Below are positions 1 through 8,332 of a DNA stretch of 64,000 bases, piece by piece. The position numbers and the translations under genes are program-made. The notes under the pieces are model-generated. The model ran no database searches, had not been told where the DNA came from, and saw only the letters and a program-made list of their open reading frames with translations. The stretch lies in assembly GCA_017983795.1 (NCBI GenBank), contig JAGOAS010000019.1:35036-99035 (forward strand), written 5' to 3'. Position 1 is the stretch's first letter; each line of letters starts with the position of its first letter. This stretch comes from Piscinibacter sp. (GTDB lineage: Bacteria; Pseudomonadota; Gammaproteobacteria; Burkholderiales; Burkholderiaceae_C).

Positions 1-1293
1 TGGGCCCAGGCGCCGCGGCTGCGCCAGCAGGTCATGCTCCATTGGGCAGACGCGCTGGAGCGCAAGAGCGATGAACTGGCGCGACTTCTGACGCTCGAGA
101 ACGGCAAGGTGCTCGCGCAGTCACGCGGGGAGATGGCCGGCGCGATCTCGGAGATCCGCTACTACGCCGGTCTTGCGCGCACCTACCCGGGCCACGTGTT
201 CGAGGTCGAGCCGGGCACCTTCTCCACCTTGATCAAGGAGCCGGCCGGGGTGGCCGGCCTGATCATCCCCTGGAACGCCCCGGTGGTGCTGCTGATCCGG
301 GCCCTGACGCCGGCGCTGGCGGCCGGCTGCACGGTGGTGATCAAGCCGGCGCCTCAGTCCGCACTGATCACCGCGGCGGTGATCGCCGAACTGCACGCCG
401 TACTCGCCGCGCTGGGCGACAGGGTTCGAGGCGTCGTCAACCTGGTGAGCGAGAGCGGCCACGAAGTCGCCCAGGCGCTTGTCACCTCCCCCGAGGTGGA
501 CGTGATCAGCTTCACCGGCAGCAATGCCACCGGGGCTCGCATCATGGCGGCGGCCGCGCCGACGATGAAGAAGCTGTCGCTGGAACTCGGTGGCAAGGCG
601 GCCTGCCTGGTGTTCGATGACGTCGACGTGGAGCGCGTGGCGGGCCAGTTGGCCGCCGCCGCAACCATCATCTCCGGCCAGCAGTGCACCGCGGCGCGGC
701 GCGTGCTGGTGCACGCTTCGAAGTTCGAAGCGATGAAGGCGGCGCTGTCGCGCGCGCTGTCTTCACTGGTGGTGGCGCCGGGGGACTCGCCGGGCGCCCA
801 GGTCGGCCCGCTCATCGATGCTGCCTCGCGCGAGCGAGTCGCGGCGCAGATCGAGCGCACGCTGGCCGAAGCCGACGAGGTGGTCCTGCGAGGCGGCCGG
901 CCCGGGGGTGCGCTCGCGGCGGGCTGCTTCCTGTCTCCCACGCTGGTGGCACACCGCGATACCGGTGCCTTCTTCATGCAGGAGGAGATCTTCGGCCCGC
1001 TGGTCGTCATCGAGCGATTCGAGGACGAGGCCGAGGCCGTCGCGCGCGCCAACCACAGCGAGTACGGCCTGGCGGCCAGCGTGTGGACGCACGACGGTGC
1101 GCGGGCGATGCGCGTCGCGCGGGCGCTGCGCAACGGCACCGTGTGGATCAACGACCACAACAAGCTCTTCGCCGAGGCCGAGACCGGTGGCTACCGGCGC
1201 AGCGGCCTGGGCCGACTGCACGGAGTCGATGCACTCGTCGACTTCACCGAGATCAAACACATCTATCAGAACGTGGGCGTCGTTGGCGCCTGA
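1..1293 (+). CDS. NAD(P)-dependent aldehyde dehydrogenase, 5' end outside the window
   Basis: Oxidises an aldehyde to the carboxylic acid with NAD(P); the substrate cannot be told from sequence. The frame is open from base 1, so the true start lies upstream; about 430 residues are visible against the usual 480-500. Counting from base 1, the general-base Glu (LELGGK) is near residue 195 and the nucleophilic Cys (GQQCTA) near 229; the FTGS cofactor-loop motif and the EEIFGP motif follow in family order. The stop is 22 bases before the enoyl-CoA hydratase start, so the two are probably co-transcribed with the importer genes downstream. Betaine-aldehyde-type and semialdehyde-type enzymes are equally possible. 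Confidence 0.93.
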   Translation, partial: WAQAPRLRQQVMLHWADALERKSDELARLLTLENGKVLAQSRGEMAGAISEIRYYAGLARTYPGHVFEVEPGTFSTLIKEPAGVAGLIIPWNAPVVLLIRALTPALAAGCTVVIKPAPQSALITAAVIAELHAVLAALGDRVRGVVNLVSESGHEVAQALVTSPEVDVISFTGSNATGARIMAAAAPTMKKLSLELGGKAACLVFDDVDVERVAGQLAAAATIISGQQCTAARRVLVHASKFEAMKAALSRALSSLVVAPGDSPGAQVGPLIDAASRERVAAQIERTLAEADEVVLRGGRPGGALAAGCFLSPTLVAHRDTGAFFMQEEIFGPLVVIERFEDEAEAVARANHSEYGLAASVWTHDGARAMRVARALRNGTVWINDHNKLFAEAETGGYRRSGLGRLHGVDALVDFTEIKHIYQNVGVVGA

Positions 1294-1315
1294 CCCCTGC
1301 ACCCGAGGAACTGCC

Positions 1316-2128
1316 ATGAAACTTCACGAACTTGCCCATCCCGCGGCTGTGCTGCCCGCCGAGCTTGACGGCTTCCGCATCGAGCTCAGGCCCGAGCAAG
1401 AACGAGCCGACATCGTGCTCGACCGGCCGCCATTCAACGTGGTGAGCATGCTTGCGCGCGATCAGCTTCGCATCGCGTTCGAGGCGTTGGATGCCGACGA
1501 GCGCATCCGCGTCATCGTGCTGCGCGGCGCCGGCGAACACTTCTCCAGCGGTGGCGACATCAAGGGCTTTCTCGCGGCGACGCCCGAGCACGTCAGCAAG
1601 CTGGCCTGGAACGTCGCGGCTCCGGCGCGCTGCAGCAAGCCGGTGATCGCGGCAGGGCGCGGCTATTGTTTCGGCGTCGGCTTCGAGCTGTCGCTGGCCT
1701 GCGACTTCCGGCTGGCCACGGAGACGACGCTCTATGCGCTGCCCGAGCAGAAGCTCGGCCAGATCCCCGGATCCGGAGGATCTGCGCGCCTGCAGAAGAT
1801 GGTGGGCATCACGCGCACCAAGGACATCGTCATGCGCTCGCGCCGCATTACCGGCCGCCAGGCCTTCGAGTGGGGCGTGGCCACCGACTGCCTGCCGGAC
1901 GGCGAGCTCGAGAAGGCCACCGATGCGCTGGTCGATGAACTGCGCGCGTTCTCGCCGATCGCGCAGCGTACCGCGAAGAAGCTGCTCAACGACACCGAAG
2001 ACTCCCCGCTGTCGATCGCGATCGAACTGGAGGGGCACTGCTACTCGCGCCTGCGCAGTTCGGAGGACTTCCGTGAAGGGGTCGAGGCGTTCCACAGCAA
2101 GCGCAAGCCGAACTTCGTCGGCCGCTGA
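1316..2128 (+). CDS. enoyl-CoA hydratase/isomerase family protein
   Basis: Crotonase-fold enzyme of 270 residues that probably hydrates an enoyl-CoA in acid or aromatic catabolism. Oxyanion-hole segment FSSGGDIKGF and the second one around GYCFGVGFELS are present. Both catalytic glutamates of true hydratases are kept: one in GFELSLACD, one in LPEQKLGQIPG. The ATG was chosen because GAGGAA lies 8 bases upstream and the crotonase fold begins soon after; the frame is open further upstream only as an overlap with the aldehyde dehydrogenase. The pairing with an aldehyde dehydrogenase recalls feruloyl-CoA/vanillin genes, but nothing in the sequence proves that substrate. Confidence 0.92.
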   Translation: MKLHELAHPAAVLPAELDGFRIELRPEQERADIVLDRPPFNVVSMLARDQLRIAFEALDADERIRVIVLRGAGEHFSSGGDIKGFLAATPEHVSKLAWNVAAPARCSKPVIAAGRGYCFGVGFELSLACDFRLATETTLYALPEQKLGQIPGSGGSARLQKMVGITRTKDIVMRSRRITGRQAFEWGVATDCLPDGELEKATDALVDELRAFSPIAQRTAKKLLNDTEDSPLSIAIELEGHCYSRLRSSEDFREGVEAFHSKRKPNFVGR

Positions 2129-2160
2129 TCAGATCGATCCACCCCACGCAAGGAGGCCAC

Positions 2161-3150
2161 ATGGCCACTGAAGTCTCCAGGCCGCGCCGCGCGCTGTCGC
2201 TGGCCGCCGGCGCCGTCGCGCTGGCGGGCCCATGGATCACCACGGCGCGCGCCGCCGACTATCCCGGTGGGCCGCTTCGCATCGTCGTGCCCTACCCGGC
2301 GGGCGGGTTCAACGACACGCTCGGGCGCCTGGTCGCCAAGCAGCTGTCCGCGGCGTGGAAGGTGAGCGCCGTGGTGGACAACAAGCCGGGTGCCGGAACG
2401 GTGATCGGCACGCAGGCCGTGGCCACGGCCCCGGCCGATGGCCAGACGCTGCTCGTCATCCAGTTCCCGTTCGCCACGAACCCCTGGCTCTACAAGCTGC
2501 CCTACGACAGCGAGCGCGCGTTCGCCCCCGTGATCCTGGCCGGGCGCTCGCCGATGGTGCTGGTCACCCATGCGGGCAGCCCCTATCGCAGCGCCGCCGA
2601 TGTGATGGCCGCGGCGCGCGCCAATCCGGGCAACATCAACTACGGCACCTCGGGTGCCGGCTCGTCCAATCACCTGGCCATGGTGCTGTTCGAGAGCCAG
2701 GCCGGCGTGCGCATGAACCCCGTGCCCTACAAGGGCAGCGCCCCGCTGATGACCGATCTGGCGGGAGGGCACGTGGGCCTGGCCGTCGATCTGCTGCCGC
2801 AAGTGCTGCCCTTCATCCAGTCCGGCAAGGCGCGCGCCCTGGCGATTGCCAGCCAGCGACGATCCCCGCTGCTGCCGGATGTCCCCACTGCGGCCGAGAT
2901 CGGCCTGCCGGGCTACGAGGTGTCGTCCTGGCATGGCCTGGTCGCTCCGGCAGGCACGCCGCAGCCGGCGCTCGACAAGCTCAATCGCGAGATCAACCGG
3001 ATCCTCACCGAGGACGAGGTTCAGCGAGCGTTCGCTGCACAGGGCGTCACCCCCGACGGTGGCTCGCCCGCAGTGTTGCGCGACTTCATCGCCAGCCAGA
3101 TGGCGTTGTGGAAGCGCGTCATTCAGCAGCACGGCATCAAGGCCGAGTGA
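2161..3150 (+). CDS. Bug/TctC-family periplasmic solute receptor
   Basis: Periplasmic receptor of 329 residues of the tripartite tricarboxylate transporter type. A basic N-terminus plus a hydrophobic run ending at TARAADYP is a signal peptide. The mature start (YPGGPLRIVVPYPAGGFND) carries the typical Bug first strand and ligand loop, and GTSGAGSSNHLA and PYKGSAPLMTDL are the usual inner motifs. No TctA/TctB membrane genes are next to it, which is common for the very expanded Bug families of Burkholderiales. It sits between the hydratase and an ABC importer, so it may deliver the same class of carboxylate, or act only as a sensor; the ligand is unknown. Confidence 0.93.
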   Translation: MATEVSRPRRALSLAAGAVALAGPWITTARAADYPGGPLRIVVPYPAGGFNDTLGRLVAKQLSAAWKVSAVVDNKPGAGTVIGTQAVATAPADGQTLLVIQFPFATNPWLYKLPYDSERAFAPVILAGRSPMVLVTHAGSPYRSAADVMAAARANPGNINYGTSGAGSSNHLAMVLFESQAGVRMNPVPYKGSAPLMTDLAGGHVGLAVDLLPQVLPFIQSGKARALAIASQRRSPLLPDVPTAAEIGLPGYEVSSWHGLVAPAGTPQPALDKLNREINRILTEDEVQRAFAAQGVTPDGGSPAVLRDFIASQMALWKRVIQQHGIKAE

Positions 3151-3178
3151 ACCCGGGCACAACCCAAGGAGACAAACC

Positions 3179-4354
3179 ATGATTCGATACCACGTCAACA
3201 CGATCGTCGCCGCGCTCGCGCTTGCCGCGCCGCTGGTCGCATCCGCCCAACCCGGCCCGATCCGCGTCGGCGTCGTCACCCCGCTGTCGGGCACGTACGC
3301 CGGCATCGGCCAGCAGGTGAAGTGGGGCCTGGACCTCGCGGCCGCACAGATCAATGCAGCCGGCGGCGTGATGGGCCGCAAGCTGGAGCTGGTCTACGAG
3401 GACGAGGAGGCCAACCCGGCCGTGGCGACTCAGAAGGCCGAGAAGCTGTTCCAGGTCGGCAAGGTCGACTTCCTCACCGGCACGGTCAACTCTGGCTCGA
3501 CCCTGGCCGTGGGGCAGGTGGCCGAGCGCAACAACCGCTTGATCGCGACCACGGTGTCCTTCGCCGACTCGATCACGGCCGACAAGTGCAGTCCCAACGT
3601 GTTCCGCGTCAACGCGCGTGCCGGCATGCAGAGTGCCGCGCTGGCCGACTGGATGGCCTCGACGCACAAGAATGCCAGTGTCTTCTACCTCGGGCCCGAC
3701 TACGAGATGGGCCGCAGCACGGTGGCGGCATTCAAGGCGGCCGCCGAGGGCAAGGGCGCCAAGACCGTCGGCGAGGTGTTTGCGCCGCTGGACAACAAGG
3801 ACTACTCGCCGTACTTCGGCCAGATTCGCGGCGCACGCCCGACCGTGATCTACACGTCGGTGGCGGGCAACGACACGGTGCGCCTGTTCACGCAGATGGC
3901 CGAGTTCGGCGTCAACCGCAACGTGCAGGTCGTCGGCGCGTCGGGCACGGTGACCTCGCAGAACCTCGGCGCCATCGGCAAGGCGGCGGATGGGTTCGTC
4001 ACCGGTGTCGGCTACGCGTCCAGCATCGACTCAGAGGCCAACCGCAAGTTCGTCGCCGAGTTCGAGGCGGCGAACAAGGCCAAGCCCGATCTGTACGGCG
4101 CCGACTCCTATGGCGTTCTGTTCCTCTACAAGGCGGCGGTGGAGAAGGCCAAGAGCACCGACACCGACAAGGTGCGCGACGCGATGCGCGGCCTGCAGTG
4201 GGCCACGCCGCAGGGCACGAAGACCATGCGCGCGGGCGACCACCAGGCGATGCAGGACATGTACGCCGTGAGGGCGGAGGGCGGCCAGTTCCGCATCGTC
4301 GGCAAGGTGGCTGCCGAGGCGGCGATCGGCGCCGACGCCTGCACCCGATTCTGA
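3179..4354 (+). CDS. ABC transporter substrate-binding protein, LivK/branched-chain type
   Basis: Periplasmic binding protein (391 residues, peripla_BP_6 fold) of a branched-chain amino-acid type importer. Signal peptide: short basic start, hydrophobic segment, cleavage near ASAQP. The mature protein begins IRVGVVTPLSGTYAGIGQQ, typical for this family, with DEEANPAVATQKAEKL in the first lobe. AAGG-type and YAVRAEGGQFRIVG motifs are as in receptors for aromatic or aliphatic acids. An AAGGAG ribosome site lies 9 bases before the ATG. It is followed directly by the matching permeases and ATPases, so this is the receptor of that importer. The ligand is likely an organic or aromatic acid given the catabolic genes upstream (inference). 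Confidence 0.93.
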   Translation: MIRYHVNTIVAALALAAPLVASAQPGPIRVGVVTPLSGTYAGIGQQVKWGLDLAAAQINAAGGVMGRKLELVYEDEEANPAVATQKAEKLFQVGKVDFLTGTVNSGSTLAVGQVAERNNRLIATTVSFADSITADKCSPNVFRVNARAGMQSAALADWMASTHKNASVFYLGPDYEMGRSTVAAFKAAAEGKGAKTVGEVFAPLDNKDYSPYFGQIRGARPTVIYTSVAGNDTVRLFTQMAEFGVNRNVQVVGASGTVTSQNLGAIGKAADGFVTGVGYASSIDSEANRKFVAEFEAANKAKPDLYGADSYGVLFLYKAAVEKAKSTDTDKVRDAMRGLQWATPQGTKTMRAGDHQAMQDMYAVRAEGGQFRIVGKVAAEAAIGADACTRF

Positions 4355-4364
4355 GAACGCCGCC

Positions 4365-5249
4365 ATGCTGGACTGGCTGCAGTTCGTGCTGGCGCCGCAG
4401 GTCGTCAACGGCCTGTCGATCGGCGTGGCGGTGGTGTTGATGGCGCTCGGGCTGACGATCATCTTCGGCCTGCTCGACGTCATCAACATGGCGCATGGCG
4501 AGTTCTACGCGATCGGCGCCTACGCGGCGCTGGGGCTGATCGGCGCGGGCCTGCCGTTCTGGTGGGCGCTGGCGCTGACGCCGCTGCTGATGGCGCTGGT
4601 GGGCTACGCGACGGAGCGCGCGCTGATCCAGCGCGTCTTCCACAGCAAGGACCGCCACACGCTGACGCTGCTGCTGACCTTCGGCATCGCCATCATCCTC
4701 GAGGACATCTTGAAGATCGTCTTCGGCGCGAATCCGCTGCGCATCGAGCAGCCGATCACCGGCGCCACCGAGATGTTCGGGCTGTTCTTCCCCAACTACC
4801 GCCTGTTCCTGATGGCGGTGGGCGCGGTGGTGATCGCGGCGGTCTGGCTGCTCGTATTCCGCACCCGGCTCGGCGCGATGGTGCGCGCCGCCGCCTTCGA
4901 CCGCCACATGGCCGCTTCCCTGGGCGTGCCGGTCAGCGTGGTCTACGCCGGCACCTTCGCCTTCGGGGTGGCGCTGGCCGGCCTGTCGGGCGTGCTGCTC
5001 GCGCCGATCTACTCGGTGTTCCCGACCATGGGGCGCGACTTCGTGCTGATCGCGTTCAGCGTGGTGATCATCGGCGGCATGGGCTCGATCAAGGGCGCGG
5101 TGATCGCCGGGCTGCTGCTGACCCAGGTGCAGTCGATCTCGAGCCTGGTCATCTCCCCGGTGTGGAGCGATCCGCTGTTGTTCGGAATCATGGTGCTGGT
5201 GCTGATGTGGCGCCCGCACGGTCTGTTCGGGAGGCTCGGCCATGGCTGA
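4365..5249 (+). CDS. livH: branched-chain-type ABC transporter permease LivH
   Basis: Inner-membrane permease of 294 residues, mostly hydrophobic, about eight membrane segments. The family signature NGLSIGVAVVLMALGLTIIFG at the start and DVINMAHGEFYAIGAYAA are clear LivH marks; the cytoplasmic coupling loop contains RAAAFDRHMAASLGV, and IGGMGSIKGAVIAGL is the conserved C-terminal motif. Starts 10 bases after the receptor stop and ends inside the start of livM, so translation is coupled. Works as a heterodimer with LivM and the LivG/LivF ATPases. The specificity is set by the receptor. Confidence 0.95.
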   Translation: MLDWLQFVLAPQVVNGLSIGVAVVLMALGLTIIFGLLDVINMAHGEFYAIGAYAALGLIGAGLPFWWALALTPLLMALVGYATERALIQRVFHSKDRHTLTLLLTFGIAIILEDILKIVFGANPLRIEQPITGATEMFGLFFPNYRLFLMAVGAVVIAAVWLLVFRTRLGAMVRAAAFDRHMAASLGVPVSVVYAGTFAFGVALAGLSGVLLAPIYSVFPTMGRDFVLIAFSVVIIGGMGSIKGAVIAGLLLTQVQSISSLVISPVWSDPLLFGIMVLVLMWRPHGLFGRLGHG

Positions 5250-6255
5250 GGTACTGACCATGGTGCGGGCGAGCGCCCCGTCTGCCGGCGCGCGGCGGTC
5301 CGCGGTGCGCTGGTTGAGCTGCGGGTTCTTCGCGATCGGCCTGCTGTTCGCGGCCGTGGCGGCCGCACGCGGCGACGTGTTCTTCTTCCGCCTGGCCACC
5401 GAGGCGCTGATCTTCGGCGGGCTCGCGCTCAGCGTGGACCTGCTGCTCGGGCGCACCGGCCTGCTGCCGCTCGGGCAGGCGCTGTTCTTCGGCTTCGGCG
5501 CCTATGTCTCGGCGCTGACGCTCAAGCACCTGGCGCCTTCCCTGCCGCTGGCGCTGGCGATGGTGCTGATCAGCGGCACGCTGGTCGGCCTGGTCGGCGG
5601 GCTGATCGCGATCCGCGCCAAGGGCGTGTACTTCGCGCTGATCAGCTTCGGCCTGGCGCAGGTGGTCAGCAAGATCGTCTTCAACACCCGCGAACTGGGT
5701 GCGTCCGACGGGCTGATCGGCGTGCCCGCGCCCGTCATCCATCTCGGCGTGGCGAGCCTCGATACGGCTCACGCTCCGAGCTTCTTCCTGCTCGTGCTGG
5801 CCGGCATGGCCGCGGTTCTGGCCCTGCTGATGCGTCTGATGGACACGCCGTTCGGGCGCCAGCTCGACGCGATCCGCACCAACGAGCAGCGCCTGGCCTT
5901 CCTCGGCTTCGACCCCTGGCGCTACAAGCTGGCCGCCTTCGTGCTCGCTGCCGACATCGCCGCGCTCAGCGGCGCGCTCTACCCGATGCTGCGCGGCTTC
6001 GTCTCGCCCGAGCTGATGTTCTTCCAGGTCTCCGGCAACGCGGTGATCAACGTGATCGTCGGCGGTACCGGCAGCTTCATCGGCGCGCTGTACGGCTCGG
6101 CGCTGCTGACGGCGCTGAAGTCGGTGGTCGGGTCCTTCACGGCCCACCATGCCATCGCGATCGGCGCACTGTTCGTCGTGTCGGTGATCTTCTTCCCCAA
6201 GGGGCTGATCGGCTACCTCGCGCCGGCCCTGGAGCGCCGTTGGAGCCGCCGATGA
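5242..6255 (+). CDS. livM: branched-chain-type ABC transporter permease LivM
   Basis: Second permease subunit, 337 residues, with about nine hydrophobic segments after a short cytoplasmic N-terminus. LGRTGLLPLGQALFFGFGAY is the LivM signature, IRTNEQRLAFLGFD the coupling helix, and GGTGSFIGALYGSALL the conserved C-terminal segment. The ATG overlaps the livH stop by 8 bases and has GGGAGG upstream. Its own stop overlaps the livG start (ATGA). Partner of LivH in the membrane domain of the importer. Confidence 0.95.
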   Translation: MAEVLTMVRASAPSAGARRSAVRWLSCGFFAIGLLFAAVAAARGDVFFFRLATEALIFGGLALSVDLLLGRTGLLPLGQALFFGFGAYVSALTLKHLAPSLPLALAMVLISGTLVGLVGGLIAIRAKGVYFALISFGLAQVVSKIVFNTRELGASDGLIGVPAPVIHLGVASLDTAHAPSFFLLVLAGMAAVLALLMRLMDTPFGRQLDAIRTNEQRLAFLGFDPWRYKLAAFVLAADIAALSGALYPMLRGFVSPELMFFQVSGNAVINVIVGGTGSFIGALYGSALLTALKSVVGSFTAHHAIAIGALFVVSVIFFPKGLIGYLAPALERRWSRR

Positions 6256-7007
6256 ACGATGCCATCCTGCAAGTGCGCGACCTGACGGTGCGCTTCGGCT
6301 CGCTGGTCGCGGTCGATGGCGTCGGCTTCGATGCGCAGCGCGGCCACATCACCGCCGTGATCGGGCCCAACGGCGCCGGCAAGAGCAGCCTGTTCAACCT
6401 GATCAGCGGCGCCATCCGGCCCAGCGCCGGCCGCGTGCTGCTCGAGGGTCGCGACCTGACCGGCGCGAGCCCCGAGCGCATGCTGGCCGCCGGGCTGTCG
6501 CGCTCGTTCCAGATCACCAACCTGTTCTTCGAGCTGCCGGTGCGCGAGAACCTGCGCCTGGCGGCGCAGTTCGTCGAGGGCGGCCGCGGTCTGCTGCGCC
6601 ACGTCTCGGCCAGCCGGGTGGCGCAGCAGCGAGTCGACGAGCTGATCGAGCGCTTCTCGCTGCAGGGCCGCGCCGACGAACTCGCGGGCTTCCTGTCGCA
6701 CGGCGAGCAGCGCCGGCTGGAGATCGCCGTGGCGCTGGCGGCGCGGCCGCGCCTGCTGTTGCTCGACGAGCCGACGCAGGGCATGAGCCATGCCGACACG
6801 CAGGACACGGCCGAGCTGATCAGCGGGCTGGCCGACGAGGGACTGTCGATCCTTCTGGTGGAACACGACGTCGACCTGGTGATGAACCTGTCGGACCACG
6901 TGGTCGTGATGCACCAGGGCGCCAAGCTCGCCGAAGGGCGGCCGCAGGCGGTGCGCGCCGACGCGGCCGTGCAGGCAGCGTATTTCGGGGAGGCGGCCCA
7001 TGCTTGA
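6252..7007 (+). CDS. livG: branched-chain-type ABC transporter ATPase LivG
   Basis: Cytoplasmic ATPase of 251 residues. Walker A GPNGAGKSS, LivG-type Q-loop region (SRSFQITNLF), signature LSHGEQRRLE, Walker B LLLLDEPTQGMS and the switch His in LLVEHDVDLV are all present. The signature has His where LSGGQ has Gly, which is tolerated in LivG proteins. The ATG at 6252 overlaps the livM stop in the ATGA arrangement; a TTG twelve bases upstream is in frame but less likely. Energises the importer together with LivF. Confidence 0.95.
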   Translation: MNDAILQVRDLTVRFGSLVAVDGVGFDAQRGHITAVIGPNGAGKSSLFNLISGAIRPSAGRVLLEGRDLTGASPERMLAAGLSRSFQITNLFFELPVRENLRLAAQFVEGGRGLLRHVSASRVAQQRVDELIERFSLQGRADELAGFLSHGEQRRLEIAVALAARPRLLLLDEPTQGMSHADTQDTAELISGLADEGLSILLVEHDVDLVMNLSDHVVVMHQGAKLAEGRPQAVRADAAVQAAYFGEAAHA

Positions 7008-7707
7008 GCTGAGCGACGTTCACACCCATTACGGGCTGAGCCATGTGCTGCAGGGCGTGAGCCTGCGCGTGGGGGCCGGCGAGGTGGTCGGCCTGTTCGG
7101 CCGCAACGGCGTGGGCAAGAGCACGGTGATGAAGACCATCGCCGGCTGGGTGGCGCCGAGCCGTGGCTCGGTGCGGCTGAACGGGCAGGAGATCGGCGGT
7201 TCGGCGCCGGAGCGCATCTGCCGGCGTGGCGTCGGCTTCGTGCCCGAGGACCGGCGCATCTTCCCCGGCCTGACGGTGCAGGAGAACCTGGTCCTCGGCT
7301 TCATGCAGAGTCCCGGCCGCAGCCGCGCCGAGGATCGGCGCCGCCTGGACGCCATATACACGCGCTTTCCGCGCCTGGCGGAACGGCGCGGCCAGATGGC
7401 CACGACGCTCTCCGGCGGCGAGCAGCAGATGCTGGCGATGGCGCGCGTGCTCGTCGGTGAGCCCCGGCTGCTGCTGATCGACGAGCCCACCGAGGGCCTG
7501 GCGCCGAAGATCGTCGACGAGATCTTCGCGCTGATGGAAGGCCTGCGCCGCGATGGCATCCCGATCCTGCTGGTGGAGCAGAACATGCATCGCGCCATCG
7601 GCCTCGTGCAGCGCTTCTACGTGCTGGAGCGGGGCGCCGTCGTGCTCGAGGGCGACGGCGGCAACCGCTCGCACCGCGAGGCACTGGTTCGGCAATTGGC
7701 GGTCTGA
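7000..7707 (+). CDS. livF: branched-chain-type ABC transporter ATPase LivF
   Basis: Second ATPase, 235 residues. N-terminal LELSDVHTHYGLSHVLQGVSL is characteristic of LivF; Walker A GRNGVGKST, the GFVPEDRRIFPGLTVQENL segment, signature LSGGEQQML, Walker B LLLIDEPTEGL and the switch region LLVEQNMH follow in order. Overlaps the end of livG by 8 bases. With LivG it forms the nucleotide-binding dimer under LivH and LivM. Its stop overlaps the region just before the next small reading frame, which is separated by only one base. Confidence 0.95.
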   Translation: MLELSDVHTHYGLSHVLQGVSLRVGAGEVVGLFGRNGVGKSTVMKTIAGWVAPSRGSVRLNGQEIGGSAPERICRRGVGFVPEDRRIFPGLTVQENLVLGFMQSPGRSRAEDRRRLDAIYTRFPRLAERRGQMATTLSGGEQQMLAMARVLVGEPRLLLIDEPTEGLAPKIVDEIFALMEGLRRDGIPILLVEQNMHRAIGLVQRFYVLERGAVVLEGDGGNRSHREALVRQLAV

Positions 7708-7708
7708 C

Positions 7709-8116
7709 ATGGTGGCCGACGACCGGCGCATCGCCTGGCTGCTGGCGGCCGAGACGCTCGAGCGCGGCCGCGTCGAGGCGAGGGCCAGCTTGTCAGCCGT
7801 CGCGAAGGCAGGCTTCCGCACGGTGGCGATGAGCGCGTCGACATCGGCCGACGCCATCGGGCGGGATCTCGAGGAGGAAGCGAAGCGCATGGGCCTGCAG
7901 TGCATCCTCCTCGAGGATTCGGAGTACTACCGGCTCAGCGCCGCGCTGGGCGAAGCGCAGCGCCGGGCGCAGGCAAGTGCACTCTCGCGTGACGGGTTCG
8001 ACGGGTTCATCCTGTGCGCGAGCAGCGACAGCCGCATTCGGGCCGAGTCCCTGCTGGCAGCGGCCCGTGCGCTGCTGCGTGATCTGGACCAGCGCGATTG
8101 GGAGTCGTACCACTAG
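7709..8116 (+). CDS. small unknown protein at the end of the liv operon
   Basis: 135-residue protein that I do not recognise. It starts one base after the livF stop, so it is very probably translated as part of the importer operon. No signal peptide or membrane segment; mostly helical, acidic and alanine-rich. There is a weak alternation of hydrophobic strand and helix (FRTVAMSAS, LQCILLEDS, FDGFILCASSD) suggestive of a small alpha/beta fold. Codon use matches the neighbours. It could be an accessory or regulatory protein of the pathway, but no function should be assigned. A spurious frame remains possible. Confidence 0.6.
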   Translation: MVADDRRIAWLLAAETLERGRVEARASLSAVAKAGFRTVAMSASTSADAIGRDLEEEAKRMGLQCILLEDSEYYRLSAALGEAQRRAQASALSRDGFDGFILCASSDSRIRAESLLAAARALLRDLDQRDWESYH

Positions 8117-8332
8117 GGCACTGCGCTCCCAAGTCCAACGGCAACACAGGACCTCTCGCGCCGCCCAGGTCTCACACCATGCCGCGCCCTTGCCTGCAAA
8201 GGTCTTGCGGTGACCCGTGGACAACGTGACTGCACAGGCCAGTGCAAAACGACCCGCCGGGCCCGCCCTTGACCGGCTCGCCCGAAGCGCCCAAAGTCGC
8301 CGGCACGCCTACGTGTCGCCCGCGACTCACCG

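Noticed and set aside
1-2128. Aldehyde dehydrogenase and hydratase as vanillin dehydrogenase and feruloyl-CoA hydratase
   Set aside because: Plausible from gene order, but no feruloyl-CoA synthetase and no specific motifs in view; not asserted.
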